Assembly: GCA_036015235.1 (NCBI GenBank)
Contig: CP107926.1
Coordinates: 6,033,501 to 6,097,500, forward strand
DNA from: Streptomyces sp. NBC_00433
GTDB taxonomy: Bacteria; Actinomycetota; Actinomycetes; Streptomycetales; Streptomycetaceae
Length of the DNA stretch: 64,000 bases
Reading direction: 5' to 3'
Notes under the pieces: model-generated
The model's database searches: none
Seen by the model: the letters and a program-made list of their open reading frames with translations, nothing else
What the model was told of the DNA's origin: nothing
Shown here: one piece after another, positions 53,730-62,182 of the stretch
How positions within the stretch are numbered: position 1 is the stretch's first letter
Layout: every line of letters begins with the position of its first letter
Position numbers and translations under genes: made by a program

Positions 53730-54227
53730 ATGAGCACCACCCGGCCGTTCGCCGCGGATGACCCTGAGCCGGATTCGGGCGACCCCGCCGAGATCGGCGA
53801 GACGCAATCCCGTGAGGCGGAGTCCGATCGGCGGCTCCAGCTCACCGGTGAGAGCGGCATCGTGCCGCGGGCCAGGGACTTCACCCGGCAGGCGCTGCGC
53901 GACTGGGGGTGGCTGCCCGCCGCCACCGCCGATCGCAGAGCCGCCGCCGAGGACGTCCTGCTCGTGGTCTCCGAGCTGGTCACCAACGCGTGCCTGCACG
54001 CAGGCGGTCCGGAGGAGCTGCTGCTGCGCCGCAGCCCCAAGTCGCTGCGCCTCGAAGTCGTCGACAGCGGCCCCGGCGAGCCCGCCCCCCGCACCCCGCA
54101 CCGGGCGGGACGCCCCGGCGGCCACGGGATGTTCATAGTCCAGCGCCTGTGCCTCGACTGGGGTGTCATCCGCAACGGCGACCAGCCGGGCAAGACGGTC
54201 TGGGCGGAGCTCGCGGCGCCGTCCTGA
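53730..54227 (+). CDS. ATP-binding anti-sigma factor (RsbW-like HATPase_c)
   Basis: 165 residues. The N-terminal acidic tail of about 45 residues is followed by a GHKL ATPase domain: N-box LLVVSELVTNACLHAGG, G1 LEVVDSGPGEP and G2 GRPGGHGMFIVQRL. It is expected to bind the neighbouring sigma factor and phosphorylate the STAS antagonist. Strong RBS region GAGGTGAGG before ATG 53730. Confidence 0.9.
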   Translation: MSTTRPFAADDPEPDSGDPAEIGETQSREAESDRRLQLTGESGIVPRARDFTRQALRDWGWLPAATADRRAAAEDVLLVVSELVTNACLHAGGPEELLLRRSPKSLRLEVVDSGPGEPAPRTPHRAGRPGGHGMFIVQRLCLDWGVIRNGDQPGKTVWAELAAPS

Positions 54228-54284
54228 ACGGCCGGTGAGCCCCCGGGCCGCCGGCAATGCGCCACGCCGTTGATACGTCCTCGG

Positions 54285-54407
54285 GTCCGTGGCAGTGTGC
54301 GGCGCTTTTGTCCTTACGCGGGCCCGTCGACTGCTGTGTGCCGAGCTTTTCTCCTTACGCAGGCCGGTCCGTGGCAATGTGCCGCGTCTTCGCCCGTACG
54401 CCCGCCG
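54285..54407. repeat. Three imperfect 41-nt tandem repeats
   Basis: Units start at 54285, 54326 and 54367 (period exactly 41). Shared elements are GTCCGTGGCA.TGTGC, GCTTTT.TCCTTACGC and GGCC. Units 1 and 2 share the TTTT.TCCTTACGC part almost exactly; units 1 and 3 share the first 15 nt. They lie between converging genes, and 41 is not a multiple of 3, so a coding repeat is unlikely. Confidence 0.65.
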
Positions 54408-54416
54408 GCCGCGCCC

Positions 54417-55868
54417 TCATGGCCGCAGTACCCGCGTCAGTGCGGCGAGTGCCGCCGGGTAACCGCCCTCCCCGGGGGTGCCATAGCCGATGATCAGGCC
54501 CTGCGGGCGGCCGGGGGACGGGCTGGTGGTGCCGTCCGCGGTGTGCCAGTGCTCGCCCAGGGAGCCGACGGCGAGCCCCTCGGCCGCGGCCCGGCGCAGC
54601 GTCGCCGCCTCGTCGGGGCCGTCCTGCGGCAGGTTGACCAGCGCGTGCAGCCCGGCCGCGATGCCCCGCACCTCGACGCCCGGACGCACCGCGGCGGCTT
54701 CTAAACGCTCGACCAGCAGGTCGCGGCGGCGCCGGTAGCGCAGCCGGGCGGCGCGGACATGCCGGTCGTAGGCGTGGTCGGCGATCAGGTCGGCCAGTGC
54801 CAACTGGCCCACGGCGCCGGTGTGGTAGTCGCTGTAGAGCTTGGCCTCGGCGACCGGCTGCACCAGGTGCGGCGGCAGCACCATCCAGCCGAGCCGCAGC
54901 GCCGGCCCCAGCGTCTTGGACGCGGTGCCGAGGTAGACGACCTGGTCGGGAGCGGTGCCCTGGAGCGCGCCCACCGGCTGCCTGTCGTAGCGGAATTCGC
55001 CGTCGTAGTCGTCCTCGATCAGGAGGCCGCCGCTCTCCCGCGCCCAGTCGGTGAGCGCGTGCCTGCGGGCCGGGTGGAGGGTGACGCCGGTCGGGTACTG
55101 GTGGGCCGGGGTGACCACCACCGCGTCCATCGGCCGCAGGTCCCCGCCCGCGCCGTGCCCGTCGACCGGCAGCGGCACCACCCGGCCGCCGGCCCGCCGC
55201 ACGACCTCGCGGTGGAAGGGCAGCCCCGGGTCCTCCATGCCGACCACGGGACCGCCCAGCACCCCGGTCAGCAGCGAGAGGCCCTGCACGTAGCCGGAGA
55301 CGACCACGATCCGGTCGGGCTCCGCGACCACCCCGCGGGTCCTGCCGAGGTATTCGGCCAGGGCCGCCCGCAGCTCGGCCTTGCCGCGCGGGTCGCCGTA
55401 GTCGTAGGCCGCGGACGGCACGGCGGCCAGCGCGCGGCGGGTGGCGCGCAGCCAGGCGGAGGTGGGGAAGGACGTGACGTCGGGGCTGCCGGGCCGCAGG
55501 TCGTGGCGCGGCGGGCGGGCGGCCGCCGATCTGCCCGGCGCCTGCGGGGGCGGTCCCTGCGGGCGGTCGGCGACGACCGTGCCCGAGCCCTGGCGGGCGG
55601 TCAGGTAGCCCTCGGCGGTGAGCTGGTCGTAGGCCGCCTTGACCGTGCCGCGGGACAGCCCCGTCTGCCCGGCCAGCCGGCGGCTGGACGGCAGCCGGCT
55701 GCCGGGGGCGAGCCGCCCGCGGCGCACAGCGTCGCGCAGCGCCCGCTCAAGGGCCGCCCTGCGCCCGTACGAGGCGCCGGGCGGCAGGTCGAGGCGCAGG
55801 TCGAGATGCAGGTCCACACCGGTCTCCCGGTGCTCGCCCACCGATGAAGTGGGCCAGGAATCGTCCAT
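54417..55868 (-). CDS. MocR/PdxR-type GntR regulator with aminotransferase domain, contains a TTA codon
   Basis: 483 residues. N-terminal GntR winged helix (about 20-100; 'GRLAPGSRLPSSRRLAGQTGLSRGTVKAAYDQLTAEGYLTARQGSGTVV'). A fold-type-I aminotransferase-like domain follows with PLP-binding IEDDYDGEFRYDRQPVGAL and Lys in YLGTASKTLGPALRLGWM. MocR regulators sense PLP or amino compounds. A single in-frame TTA leucine codon lies at 54702-54704, so translation should depend on bldA, which is encoded in this window. It is divergent from the AhpD-like gene at 55916, its likely target. Confidence 0.9.
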   Translation of the reverse strand: MDDSWPTSSVGEHRETGVDLHLDLRLDLPPGASYGRRAALERALRDAVRRGRLAPGSRLPSSRRLAGQTGLSRGTVKAAYDQLTAEGYLTARQGSGTVVADRPQGPPPQAPGRSAAARPPRHDLRPGSPDVTSFPTSAWLRATRRALAAVPSAAYDYGDPRGKAELRAALAEYLGRTRGVVAEPDRIVVVSGYVQGLSLLTGVLGGPVVGMEDPGLPFHREVVRRAGGRVVPLPVDGHGAGGDLRPMDAVVVTPAHQYPTGVTLHPARRHALTDWARESGGLLIEDDYDGEFRYDRQPVGALQGTAPDQVVYLGTASKTLGPALRLGWMVLPPHLVQPVAEAKLYSDYHTGAVGQLALADLIADHAYDRHVRAARLRYRRRRDLLVERLEAAAVRPGVEVRGIAAGLHALVNLPQDGPDEAATLRRAAAEGLAVGSLGEHWHTADGTTSPSPGRPQGLIIGYGTPGEGGYPAALAALTRVLRP

Positions 55869-55872
55869 GAAA

Positions 55873-55908
55873 GTGGACCTTACCCAGGATCCACCCGGTC
55901 GGTAGGTT
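55873..55908. promoter_or_regulatory. Divergent promoter region MocR / AhpD-like
   Basis: Plus strand: TAGGTT (55903-55908) then 7 nt then ATG 55916, a leaderless arrangement. Minus strand: TAAGGT (55877-55882) lies 8 nt before ATG 55868. Inverted GTGGA...TCCAC arms flank the minus -10 and could bind the MocR protein. Confidence 0.5.
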
Positions 55909-55915
55909 CAGTGTC

Positions 55916-56416
55916 ATGAGCACTGAGACCTCCACCGCCGCGAGCGCCCCCACCACCGGGCAGGACTTCGTGGTCCCCGCCGTCCGCCTCGCCGTGGACA
56001 CCCTCGTCCCGCACGTCAACCGGGCCATGAACGCGCTGGACGCCGCGGCCCGCGACATCAGCGTCGAAGCGCCGCTGCTCGAACTGGTCAGGGCCCACGC
56101 CTCGCAGTTGAACGGCTGCGCCTACTGCGTCGACACCCACAGCAAGGACGCCCGCGAGGGCGGCGAGAGCGAGCGCCGCCTCTACGCGCTGCCGGTGTGG
56201 CGGGAGACCCCCTTCTTCACCGCACGCGAGCGGGCGGCCCTGGAGCTGACCGAGGCCGTCACACGGCTCACCGACGGGCATGTCAGCGACGAGGTCTTCG
56301 CCCGCGCCGCCGCCCAGTTCGAGGACAGGGAACTGGCCGAACTCATCTGGGCGATCACCGTCATCAACGCCTGGAACAGGCTGGGCGCCACCGCCCGCCC
56401 CTGGGCGTTGTCCTGA
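55916..56416 (+). CDS. Carboxymuconolactone decarboxylase / AhpD-like family protein
   Basis: 166 residues, all-helical. The AhpD-type redox motif is LNGCAYCVDTHSKDAR (CxxC with the following His). Homologues act as peroxidases or as peroxide-linked disulfide reductants; others are of unknown role. Leaderless start ATG 55916. It pairs with the divergent MocR regulator, an arrangement I have seen in other actinobacteria. Confidence 0.9.
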   Translation: MSTETSTAASAPTTGQDFVVPAVRLAVDTLVPHVNRAMNALDAAARDISVEAPLLELVRAHASQLNGCAYCVDTHSKDAREGGESERRLYALPVWRETPFFTARERAALELTEAVTRLTDGHVSDEVFARAAAQFEDRELAELIWAITVINAWNRLGATARPWALS

Positions 56417-56500
56417 CCGCTCCGCGGCCGGCACGGGGCGGCCGCGGGGGGCGTGAGCGGACAGCGGCGTACCACCACCTCGCGCCCGCGGGGTGCGGAC

Positions 56501-56506
56501 TACCAT
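56501..56506 (+). promoter_or_regulatory. Leaderless -10 element (TACCAT)
   Basis: TACCAT then 7 nt then ATG 56514, the start of the response regulator. Confidence 0.5.
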
Positions 56507-56513
56507 CAAGCCC

Positions 56514-57188
56514 ATGACCCGCGTACTTCTGGCCGAGGACGACGCATCCATCTCGGAACCGCTCGCGCGCGCTCTGCGCCGCGAGGGTTACGAGGTCGAG
56601 GTGCGCGAGGACGGACCCACCGCGCTGGAGGCGGCGCTGCTGGGTTCCGTCGACCTGGTGGTGCTCGACCTGGGCCTGCCCGGGATGGACGGCCTCGACG
56701 TGTGCCGGCGGATCCGCACCGAGGGCCACACCTTCCCGGTGCTGGTGCTGACCGCCCGCGCGGACGAGGTCGACACGGTCGTCGGCCTGGACGCCGGCGC
56801 GGACGACTACGTCACCAAGCCCTTCCGGCTCGCCGAACTGCTGGCCCGGGTGCGCGCCCTGCTGCGGCGCGGCACCACCGAGCCCGCGCAGCCGTCCACC
56901 CACGGGGTGCGGATCGACGTCGAGTCGCACCGCGCCTGGATGGGCGACGACGAACTGCAGCTCACCGCGAAGGAATTCGACCTGCTCCGGGTGCTGGTAC
57001 GGGACGCAGGCCGGGTCGTCACCCGCGAGCAGTTGATGCGCGAGGTGTGGGACACCACCTGGTGGTCGTCCACCAAGACCCTCGACATGCACATCTCCTG
57101 GCTGCGCAAGAAACTCGGCGACGACGCGGCCAACCCGCGGTATATCTCCACGGTTCGCGGAGTCGGTTTCCGGTTCGAGAAGAACTGA
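56514..57188 (+). CDS. OmpR-family response regulator
   Basis: 224 residues. Receiver domain 1-115 with acidic pair Asp9-Asp10, phospho-acceptor Asp52 (LVVLDLGLPG), Thr in LTARAD and Lys in VTKPF. C-terminal winged helix 125-224 ending TVRGVGFRFEK. Partner of the kinase encoded 12 nt downstream. The signal is unknown. The ATG is set by the leaderless promoter. Confidence 0.96.
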   Translation: MTRVLLAEDDASISEPLARALRREGYEVEVREDGPTALEAALLGSVDLVVLDLGLPGMDGLDVCRRIRTEGHTFPVLVLTARADEVDTVVGLDAGADDYVTKPFRLAELLARVRALLRRGTTEPAQPSTHGVRIDVESHRAWMGDDELQLTAKEFDLLRVLVRDAGRVVTREQLMREVWDTTWWSSTKTLDMHISWLRKKLGDDAANPRYISTVRGVGFRFEKN

Positions 57189-57200
57189 CCCGCCACCGCC

Positions 57201-58466
57201 GTGCGCCGCCGTCTCATCTCCTCCACGCTTGCCGTGGTGCTCGTCGTCATCGCCGTCTTCGGGCTGTCCCTGATCTTCGTGGAGACCAGGACCATCGAGA
57301 GCAGCGCGCGCGACGGCGTCGAGTCCGAGGCGGTGCGGCTGGTCGGCATCGTGGAGAACCGCATCCTTGCCGGCGAGAGCATCGACGCCAAGGGCCTGGA
57401 CCGGCAGATCGCCGCCGACCGCTTCGCCGTGGTGCAGGTGCCCGGCCGCCCGCAGGTCACCCTCGGCAGCCGCCCCAAGGGCAAGGTCATCACCTCCACC
57501 CAGCGCGGCGACCACGGCGAGTCCGTCACCGTGGAGCAGCCGCGGTCCACCGTCAGCGAGGAGATCGGCCGCAATCTGCTGGTGATCCTGGCCGTCGCGC
57601 TGCTCGCCGTGATGGCCGCGGTGGGCCTCGCCGTACGCCAGGCCAAGCGGTTGGCCAGCCCGCTCAGCGACCTCGCGGCGACCGCCGAGCGCCTCGGCTC
57701 CGGCGACCCGCGCCCCCGGCACCGCCGCTACGGCGTGCCCGAGCTGGACCGGATCGCCGACGTGCTGGACGCCAGCGCCGAGCGGATCGGGCGGATGCTC
57801 ACCGCCGAGCGCCGGCTCGCCTCCGACGCCTCGCACCAGCTGCGGACCCCGCTGACCGCGCTGTCGATGCGGCTGGAGGAGATCGTGGCCACCGACGACC
57901 AGGAGACGGTCAAGGAGGAGGCGACGATCGCGCTCGGCCAGGTCGAGCGGCTCACCGACGTGGTGCAGCGGCTGCTGACCAACGCGCGCGACCCGCGGAC
58001 CGGCTCCGCGGTCTACTTCGACCTCGACGAGGTGATCAAGCAGCAGGTCGAGGAGTGGCGCCCGGCCTACCAGAACGAGGGCCGGGCCATCGTCCGCTCC
58101 GGCACCCCCGCGCTGCGGGCGGTCGGCACCCCGGGCGCGGTCGCGCAGGTCCTGGCCACGCTGATCGAGAACTCCCTGATGCACGGCTCGGGCACGGTGG
58201 GGCTGCGCACCAGGGTGACCGGCAACCAGGCGGTGGTCGAGGTGACCGACGAGGGCCGCGGGGTGCCCTCCGACCTGGGTGCGCGGGTCTTCGAGCGCAC
58301 GGTCAGCGGCCGCAATTCGACCGGGCTCGGCCTGGCGCTCGCCCGTGACCTCGCCGAGGCCGACGGCGGGCGGCTCGAACTGCTCCAGCAGCACCCGCCG
58401 GTCTTCGCGCTCTTCCTCGCCAGGGAGATGCAGCCCCCGCCGCCCCGCGAGGACATCGTCAGCTGA
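57201..58466 (+). CDS. Sensor histidine kinase
   Basis: 421 residues. Two membrane helices (about 5-27 and about 125-147) bracket a small extracytoplasmic sensor of about 95 residues. HAMP (about 148-200) leads to the H-box SDASHQLRTPLTALSMRLEE (His212), N-box LIENSLMHG, G1 VTDEGRGVP, and a G2-like NSTGLGLALARDLAEADGG. It phosphorylates the preceding response regulator. Start GTG 57201. Confidence 0.95.
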   Translation: MRRRLISSTLAVVLVVIAVFGLSLIFVETRTIESSARDGVESEAVRLVGIVENRILAGESIDAKGLDRQIAADRFAVVQVPGRPQVTLGSRPKGKVITSTQRGDHGESVTVEQPRSTVSEEIGRNLLVILAVALLAVMAAVGLAVRQAKRLASPLSDLAATAERLGSGDPRPRHRRYGVPELDRIADVLDASAERIGRMLTAERRLASDASHQLRTPLTALSMRLEEIVATDDQETVKEEATIALGQVERLTDVVQRLLTNARDPRTGSAVYFDLDEVIKQQVEEWRPAYQNEGRAIVRSGTPALRAVGTPGAVAQVLATLIENSLMHGSGTVGLRTRVTGNQAVVEVTDEGRGVPSDLGARVFERTVSGRNSTGLGLALARDLAEADGGRLELLQQHPPVFALFLAREMQPPPPREDIVS

Positions 58467-58487
58467 AGGAGCGCGGACGCGGGCCGG

Positions 58488-59033
58488 TCAGACGCGGCGG
58501 TTCGCGCCGGCCCTCCGCCGCTTGCGCCGGTCCTCCGACACGCCCGTCGCGCCGCCGCCCGCCGCCAGGAAGGACTCGGCCTGCTCCACCGCGTCCCGCG
58601 CGGGGATCGCCCGGAAGACCCAGGTGCGGTACGACCAGAAGCGGAAGAGCGTCGCCACACCGATGCCGAGGAATTTGAAGATGTTGCTCTGCAGCTGGCT
58701 GTCCCAGTCGAAGCCGTACGTGGCCACGAACAGCACGCCGTTCTCGATCACCAGGCCGATGCAGCTGAAGAGCAGGAAGAGCCCCAGCTCCTTGGTGCGG
58801 CCGGCCTTGTCGCGGTCCCGGTAGGTGAAATAGCGGAAGCCCACGTAGTTGAAGGCGATGGACACCAGCGTCGCCAGCACACTGGCGCGGACCGTCTGCA
58901 GCCCGGTGTTGTGCCGCACCAGGTTGAAGACCCCGATGTTGACCAGGACGCCCGCGCCGCCCACCGCCCCGAACTTCGCGATCTCGCGGTACATCAGGGC
59001 CAGCTTGCCGCGCAGGGCGCTGAATCCGGTCAT
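58488..59033 (-). CDS. GtrA-family membrane protein
   Basis: 181 residues. Four membrane helices with the GtrA features FGAVGGAGVLVNIGVFNLV, IAFNYVGFRYFTYRD and FKFLGIGVATLFRFWSYRTWVF. GtrA proteins help move lipid-linked sugars or otherwise act in cell-surface polysaccharide synthesis. The C-terminus is a basic tail (RRKRRRAGANRRV). It is divergent from purK. RBS weak. Confidence 0.92.
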   Translation of the reverse strand: MTGFSALRGKLALMYREIAKFGAVGGAGVLVNIGVFNLVRHNTGLQTVRASVLATLVSIAFNYVGFRYFTYRDRDKAGRTKELGLFLLFSCIGLVIENGVLFVATYGFDWDSQLQSNIFKFLGIGVATLFRFWSYRTWVFRAIPARDAVEQAESFLAAGGGATGVSEDRRKRRRAGANRRV

Positions 59034-59171
59034 GGTGATCGCTCGGGCCCTGTCTGTGGGGGGTAGGTCGATGCCGCCGGCCGGCGGGGAGGATTTCGGT
59101 GTCCCTCATGCTAACCGCCCCCGTGAAGTCCGCCGCGGAGCCGTCCGTCGTTCGTGCGGCCGTACGGCGGA

Positions 59172-59177
59172 TACGCT
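59172..59177 (+). promoter_or_regulatory. -10 element (TACGCT) of purK-purE
   Basis: TACGCT 53 nt before GTG 59231. The leader carries AGGAA as RBS. I see no purine riboswitch. Confidence 0.45.
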
Positions 59178-59230
59178 GGTAGGGCCATCAGCGGGGGACC
59201 GGCCCCCGTGCACCACCGGCAGGAATCAAC

Positions 59231-60370
59231 GTGACATTCCCCGTAGTCGGCATGGTCGGCGGCGGCCAGCTCGCCCGTATGACCCACGAGGCGGGCATCC
59301 CGCTCGGCATCAGGTTCAGGATTCTCAGCGACACCGCACAGGACTCGGCCGCGCAGGTCGCCGCGGACGTCACCGTCGGCGACTACCGCGACCTCGACAC
59401 GCTGCGTGCCTTCGCACAGGGCTGCGACGTGATCACCTTCGACCACGAGCACGTGCCGGCCGAGCACCTGCGCGCCCTGGAGGCGGAGGGCGTCGTCGTA
59501 CGCCCGGGGTCCGAGGCGCTGCTGCACGCGCACGACAAGGGCGTCATGCGGGCCAGGCTCGCCGAGCTCGGCGTGCCCTGCCCGCGCAACCGGATCGTCG
59601 CCGACCCGGCGGACGTCAGCCGCTTCGCCGCCGAGACCGCGGGATACCCGCTGGTCCTGAAGACCGTGCGCGGCGGCTACGACGGCAAGGGCGTGTGGTT
59701 CGTCCGCGCCGAGGCGGACGCGGCAGACGCCTTCCGCGCCGGTGTGCCGGTGCTCGCCGAGGAGAAGGTCGACTTCGTGCGCGAGCTGGCCGCGAATGTC
59801 GTGCGCTCGCCGCACGGCCAGGCGGTGGCCTATCCGGTGGTGGAGTCCGTGCAGGTCAACGGGGTGTGCGACACGGTGATCGCGCCCGCGCCCGGCCTGT
59901 CCGACGCGCTCTCCGCGCGGGCCCAGCGCCTCGCGCTGACGGTGGCCCGAGAGCTGGGCGTGGTGGGCCACCTCGCGGTCGAGCTGTTCGAGACCGCCGA
60001 CGGCCGCATCCTGGTCAACGAGCTGGCGATGCGCCCGCACAACAGCGGCCACTGGACCATGGACGGCGCCGCCACCTCGCAGTTCGCCAACCACCTGCGG
60101 GCCGTCCTCGACCTGCCGCTCGGCGACCCGCGCCCGCGGGCCCGCTGGACGGTGATGGCCAACGTGCTCGGCGGCGACTACCCCGACATGTACGCCGGCT
60201 ATCTGCACTGCATGGCCCGCGACCCCGGGTTGAAGATCCACATGTACGGCAAGGACGTGAAGCCCGGCCGCAAGGTCGGCCACGTCAACACCTACGGCGA
60301 CGACCTGGACGACGTGCGCGAGCGCGCCCGTCACGCGGCCGACTACCTGCGAGGGACGATCGATGAGTGA
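59231..60370 (+). CDS. purK: N5-carboxyaminoimidazole ribonucleotide synthase
   Basis: 379 residues, ATP-grasp enzyme of purine synthesis converting AIR, bicarbonate and ATP to N5-CAIR. N-terminal VGMVGGGQLARMTHEAGI; DHEHVPAEHL; ATP-grasp loop VLKTVRGGYDGKGVWFV; VEKVDFVRELAANVVR-type catalytic strand (here EEKVDFVRELA); NELAMRPHNSGHWTMDG (metal site). Start GTG 59231. The stop overlaps purE by 8 nt. Confidence 0.97.
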   Translation: MTFPVVGMVGGGQLARMTHEAGIPLGIRFRILSDTAQDSAAQVAADVTVGDYRDLDTLRAFAQGCDVITFDHEHVPAEHLRALEAEGVVVRPGSEALLHAHDKGVMRARLAELGVPCPRNRIVADPADVSRFAAETAGYPLVLKTVRGGYDGKGVWFVRAEADAADAFRAGVPVLAEEKVDFVRELAANVVRSPHGQAVAYPVVESVQVNGVCDTVIAPAPGLSDALSARAQRLALTVARELGVVGHLAVELFETADGRILVNELAMRPHNSGHWTMDGAATSQFANHLRAVLDLPLGDPRPRARWTVMANVLGGDYPDMYAGYLHCMARDPGLKIHMYGKDVKPGRKVGHVNTYGDDLDDVRERARHAADYLRGTIDE

Positions 60371-60905
60371 AGCGCGCGAGACGACCGCGCCCGCGGTGGG
60401 CATCGTCATGGGCTCCGACTCCGACTGGCCGGTGATGGAGGCCGCGGCCCACGCGCTGCAGGAGTTCGACGTCACCTTCGAGGTCGACGTCGTCTCGGCC
60501 CACCGCATGCCGCACGAGATGATCGCCTACGGGGAGCAGGCCGCGGGCCGCGGGATCCAGGCGGTCATCGCGGGCGCCGGCGGCGCCGCGCACCTGCCCG
60601 GCATGCTCGCCTCGGTCACCCCCCTGCCGGTCATCGGGGTACCGGTGCCGCTGAAGTACCTGGACGGCATGGACTCGCTGCTGTCCATCGTGCAGATGCC
60701 GGCCGGTGTGCCGGTCGCCACGGTCTCGGTGGGCGGCGCGCGCAATGCGGGGCTGCTCGCGGTCCGCATCCTGGCCGCGCACGACCAGGTGCTGCAGGCG
60801 CGGATGCGGGACTTCCAGGTGTCGCTCAACGAGCAGGCCACCGAGAAGGGCCGCAGGCTGCGCGCCAAGGTGACCGGGGCGGCGGGCTTCGGCTTCGCCA
60901 AGTAG
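60363..60905 (+). CDS. purE: N5-carboxyaminoimidazole ribonucleotide mutase
   Basis: 180 residues, class I PurE, which moves the carboxyl group of N5-CAIR to C4. IVMGSDSDWPVMEAAA (phosphate loop), VVSAHRMPHEM (catalytic His), AGAGGAAHLPGMLAS and GVPV. ATG 60363 lies within the end of purK, indicating translational coupling. The C-terminal helix is Lys/Arg-rich. Confidence 0.97.
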   Translation: MSEARETTAPAVGIVMGSDSDWPVMEAAAHALQEFDVTFEVDVVSAHRMPHEMIAYGEQAAGRGIQAVIAGAGGAAHLPGMLASVTPLPVIGVPVPLKYLDGMDSLLSIVQMPAGVPVATVSVGGARNAGLLAVRILAAHDQVLQARMRDFQVSLNEQATEKGRRLRAKVTGAAGFGFAK

Positions 60906-60954
60906 GGCGCCGGGCACGGCCGTGTGCGGTGGCGGCGCAATGTACGCCGCCGCA

Positions 60955-60960
60955 TAGGCT
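60955..60960 (+). promoter_or_regulatory. Leaderless -10 element (TAGGCT)
   Basis: TAGGCT then 7 nt then ATG 60968. Confidence 0.5.
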
Positions 60961-60967
60961 GGCCTGC

Positions 60968-62146
60968 ATGGACCTCCTCGCCCGCGCCCGTGACCTGCTC
61001 GCCGCCCACCCTGTCGTCGACGGGCACAACGACCTGCCGTGGGCGCTGCGCAAGCAGGTCTCCTACGACCTCGACCGGCTGGACATCGCGGCCGACCAGA
61101 GCGACCGGCTGCACACCGACATCCCGCGGCTGCGGGCCGGCGGCGTCGGCGGGCAGTTCTGGTCGGTCTACGTGTCGGTGGAGCTGGCCGGCGCGGACGC
61201 GGTCACCGCGACCCTGGAGCAGATCGACGTCGTCCACCGGATGACCGAGCGCTACCCCGACGACCTGGCGCTCGCCCTGACCGCCGACGACATCGAGGAA
61301 GCCCGTGGCAGGGGCCGCATCGCGTCGCTGATGGGCGCCGAGGGCGGCCACAGCATCGACTGCTCCCTGGCCGTCCTGCGGGCCTTCTACGCGCTCGGCG
61401 TGCGCTACATGACGCTCACGCACAACGACAACACCCCGTGGGCGGACTCCGCGACCGACGAGCCCGCCGCCGGGGGCCTGACCGCCTTCGGCGAGGAGGT
61501 CGTCAGGGAGATGAACCGGCTCGGCATGCTGGTGGACCTCTCGCACGTCTCCGCCGACACCATGCGCGCCGCCCTGCGGGTGGCCGAGGCGCCGGTGCTC
61601 TTCTCGCACTCCTCGGCCCGCGCGGTCTGCGACCACGTGCGCAACATCCCCGACGACGTACTCGCCCAGCTGCCCGCCAACGGGGGCGTGGCCATGGCCA
61701 CCTTCGTACCGAAATTCATCCTGCCCGCCGCCATCGAGTGGACCGCGGCGGCCGACGGGAACATGCGCGCGCACGGCCTGCACCCGCTGGACACCACTCC
61801 GGCGGGCATGGCCGTCCAGCGGGCGTACGAGGCGGAGCACCCGCGCCCGGCCGCCACCGCGGCGACCGTCGCCGACCACCTCGACCACATGCGCGAGGTG
61901 GCCGGCGTCGACCACATCGGCATCGGCGGCGACTACGACGGCACCGCTTTCACGCCCGAGGGCCTGACCGACGTGGCCGGCTATCCGAACCTGGTCGCCG
62001 AGCTGCTGCGCCGCGGCTGGTCGGACGCCGACCTGGCAAAGCTGACCTGGCACAACGCGGTGCGGGTGCTGCGTGACGCGGAGTCCGCGGCGGCCGTGCT
62101 CCGGGTGAAGCGCGGCCCGTCGACCATGGCGGAGCCGGTCGGCTGA
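60968..62146 (+). CDS. Membrane-dipeptidase-family (M19) peptidase
   Basis: 392 residues. Zn sites of renal-dipeptidase type: VVDGHNDLPWALR (HxD), GAEGGHSID (bridging Glu), LVDLSHVS (His) and FSHSSARAVCDHVRN (His), with IGGDYDGT near the C-terminus. It hydrolyses dipeptides or D-configured dipeptides; there is no signal peptide, so it is cytosolic. Leaderless start ATG 60968. It often lies after purEK in Streptomyces, without a known pathway link. Confidence 0.94.
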   Translation: MDLLARARDLLAAHPVVDGHNDLPWALRKQVSYDLDRLDIAADQSDRLHTDIPRLRAGGVGGQFWSVYVSVELAGADAVTATLEQIDVVHRMTERYPDDLALALTADDIEEARGRGRIASLMGAEGGHSIDCSLAVLRAFYALGVRYMTLTHNDNTPWADSATDEPAAGGLTAFGEEVVREMNRLGMLVDLSHVSADTMRAALRVAEAPVLFSHSSARAVCDHVRNIPDDVLAQLPANGGVAMATFVPKFILPAAIEWTAAADGNMRAHGLHPLDTTPAGMAVQRAYEAEHPRPAATAATVADHLDHMREVAGVDHIGIGGDYDGTAFTPEGLTDVAGYPNLVAELLRRGWSDADLAKLTWHNAVRVLRDAESAAAVLRVKRGPSTMAEPVG

Positions 62147-62182
62147 CCCGGTCCGGCCCCGGTCAGGGCCGCGCCGCCCGCC

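Noticed and set aside
59170..59230. Purine riboswitch before purK
   Set aside because: The leader is only about 50 nt and has no purine-aptamer conserved bases.
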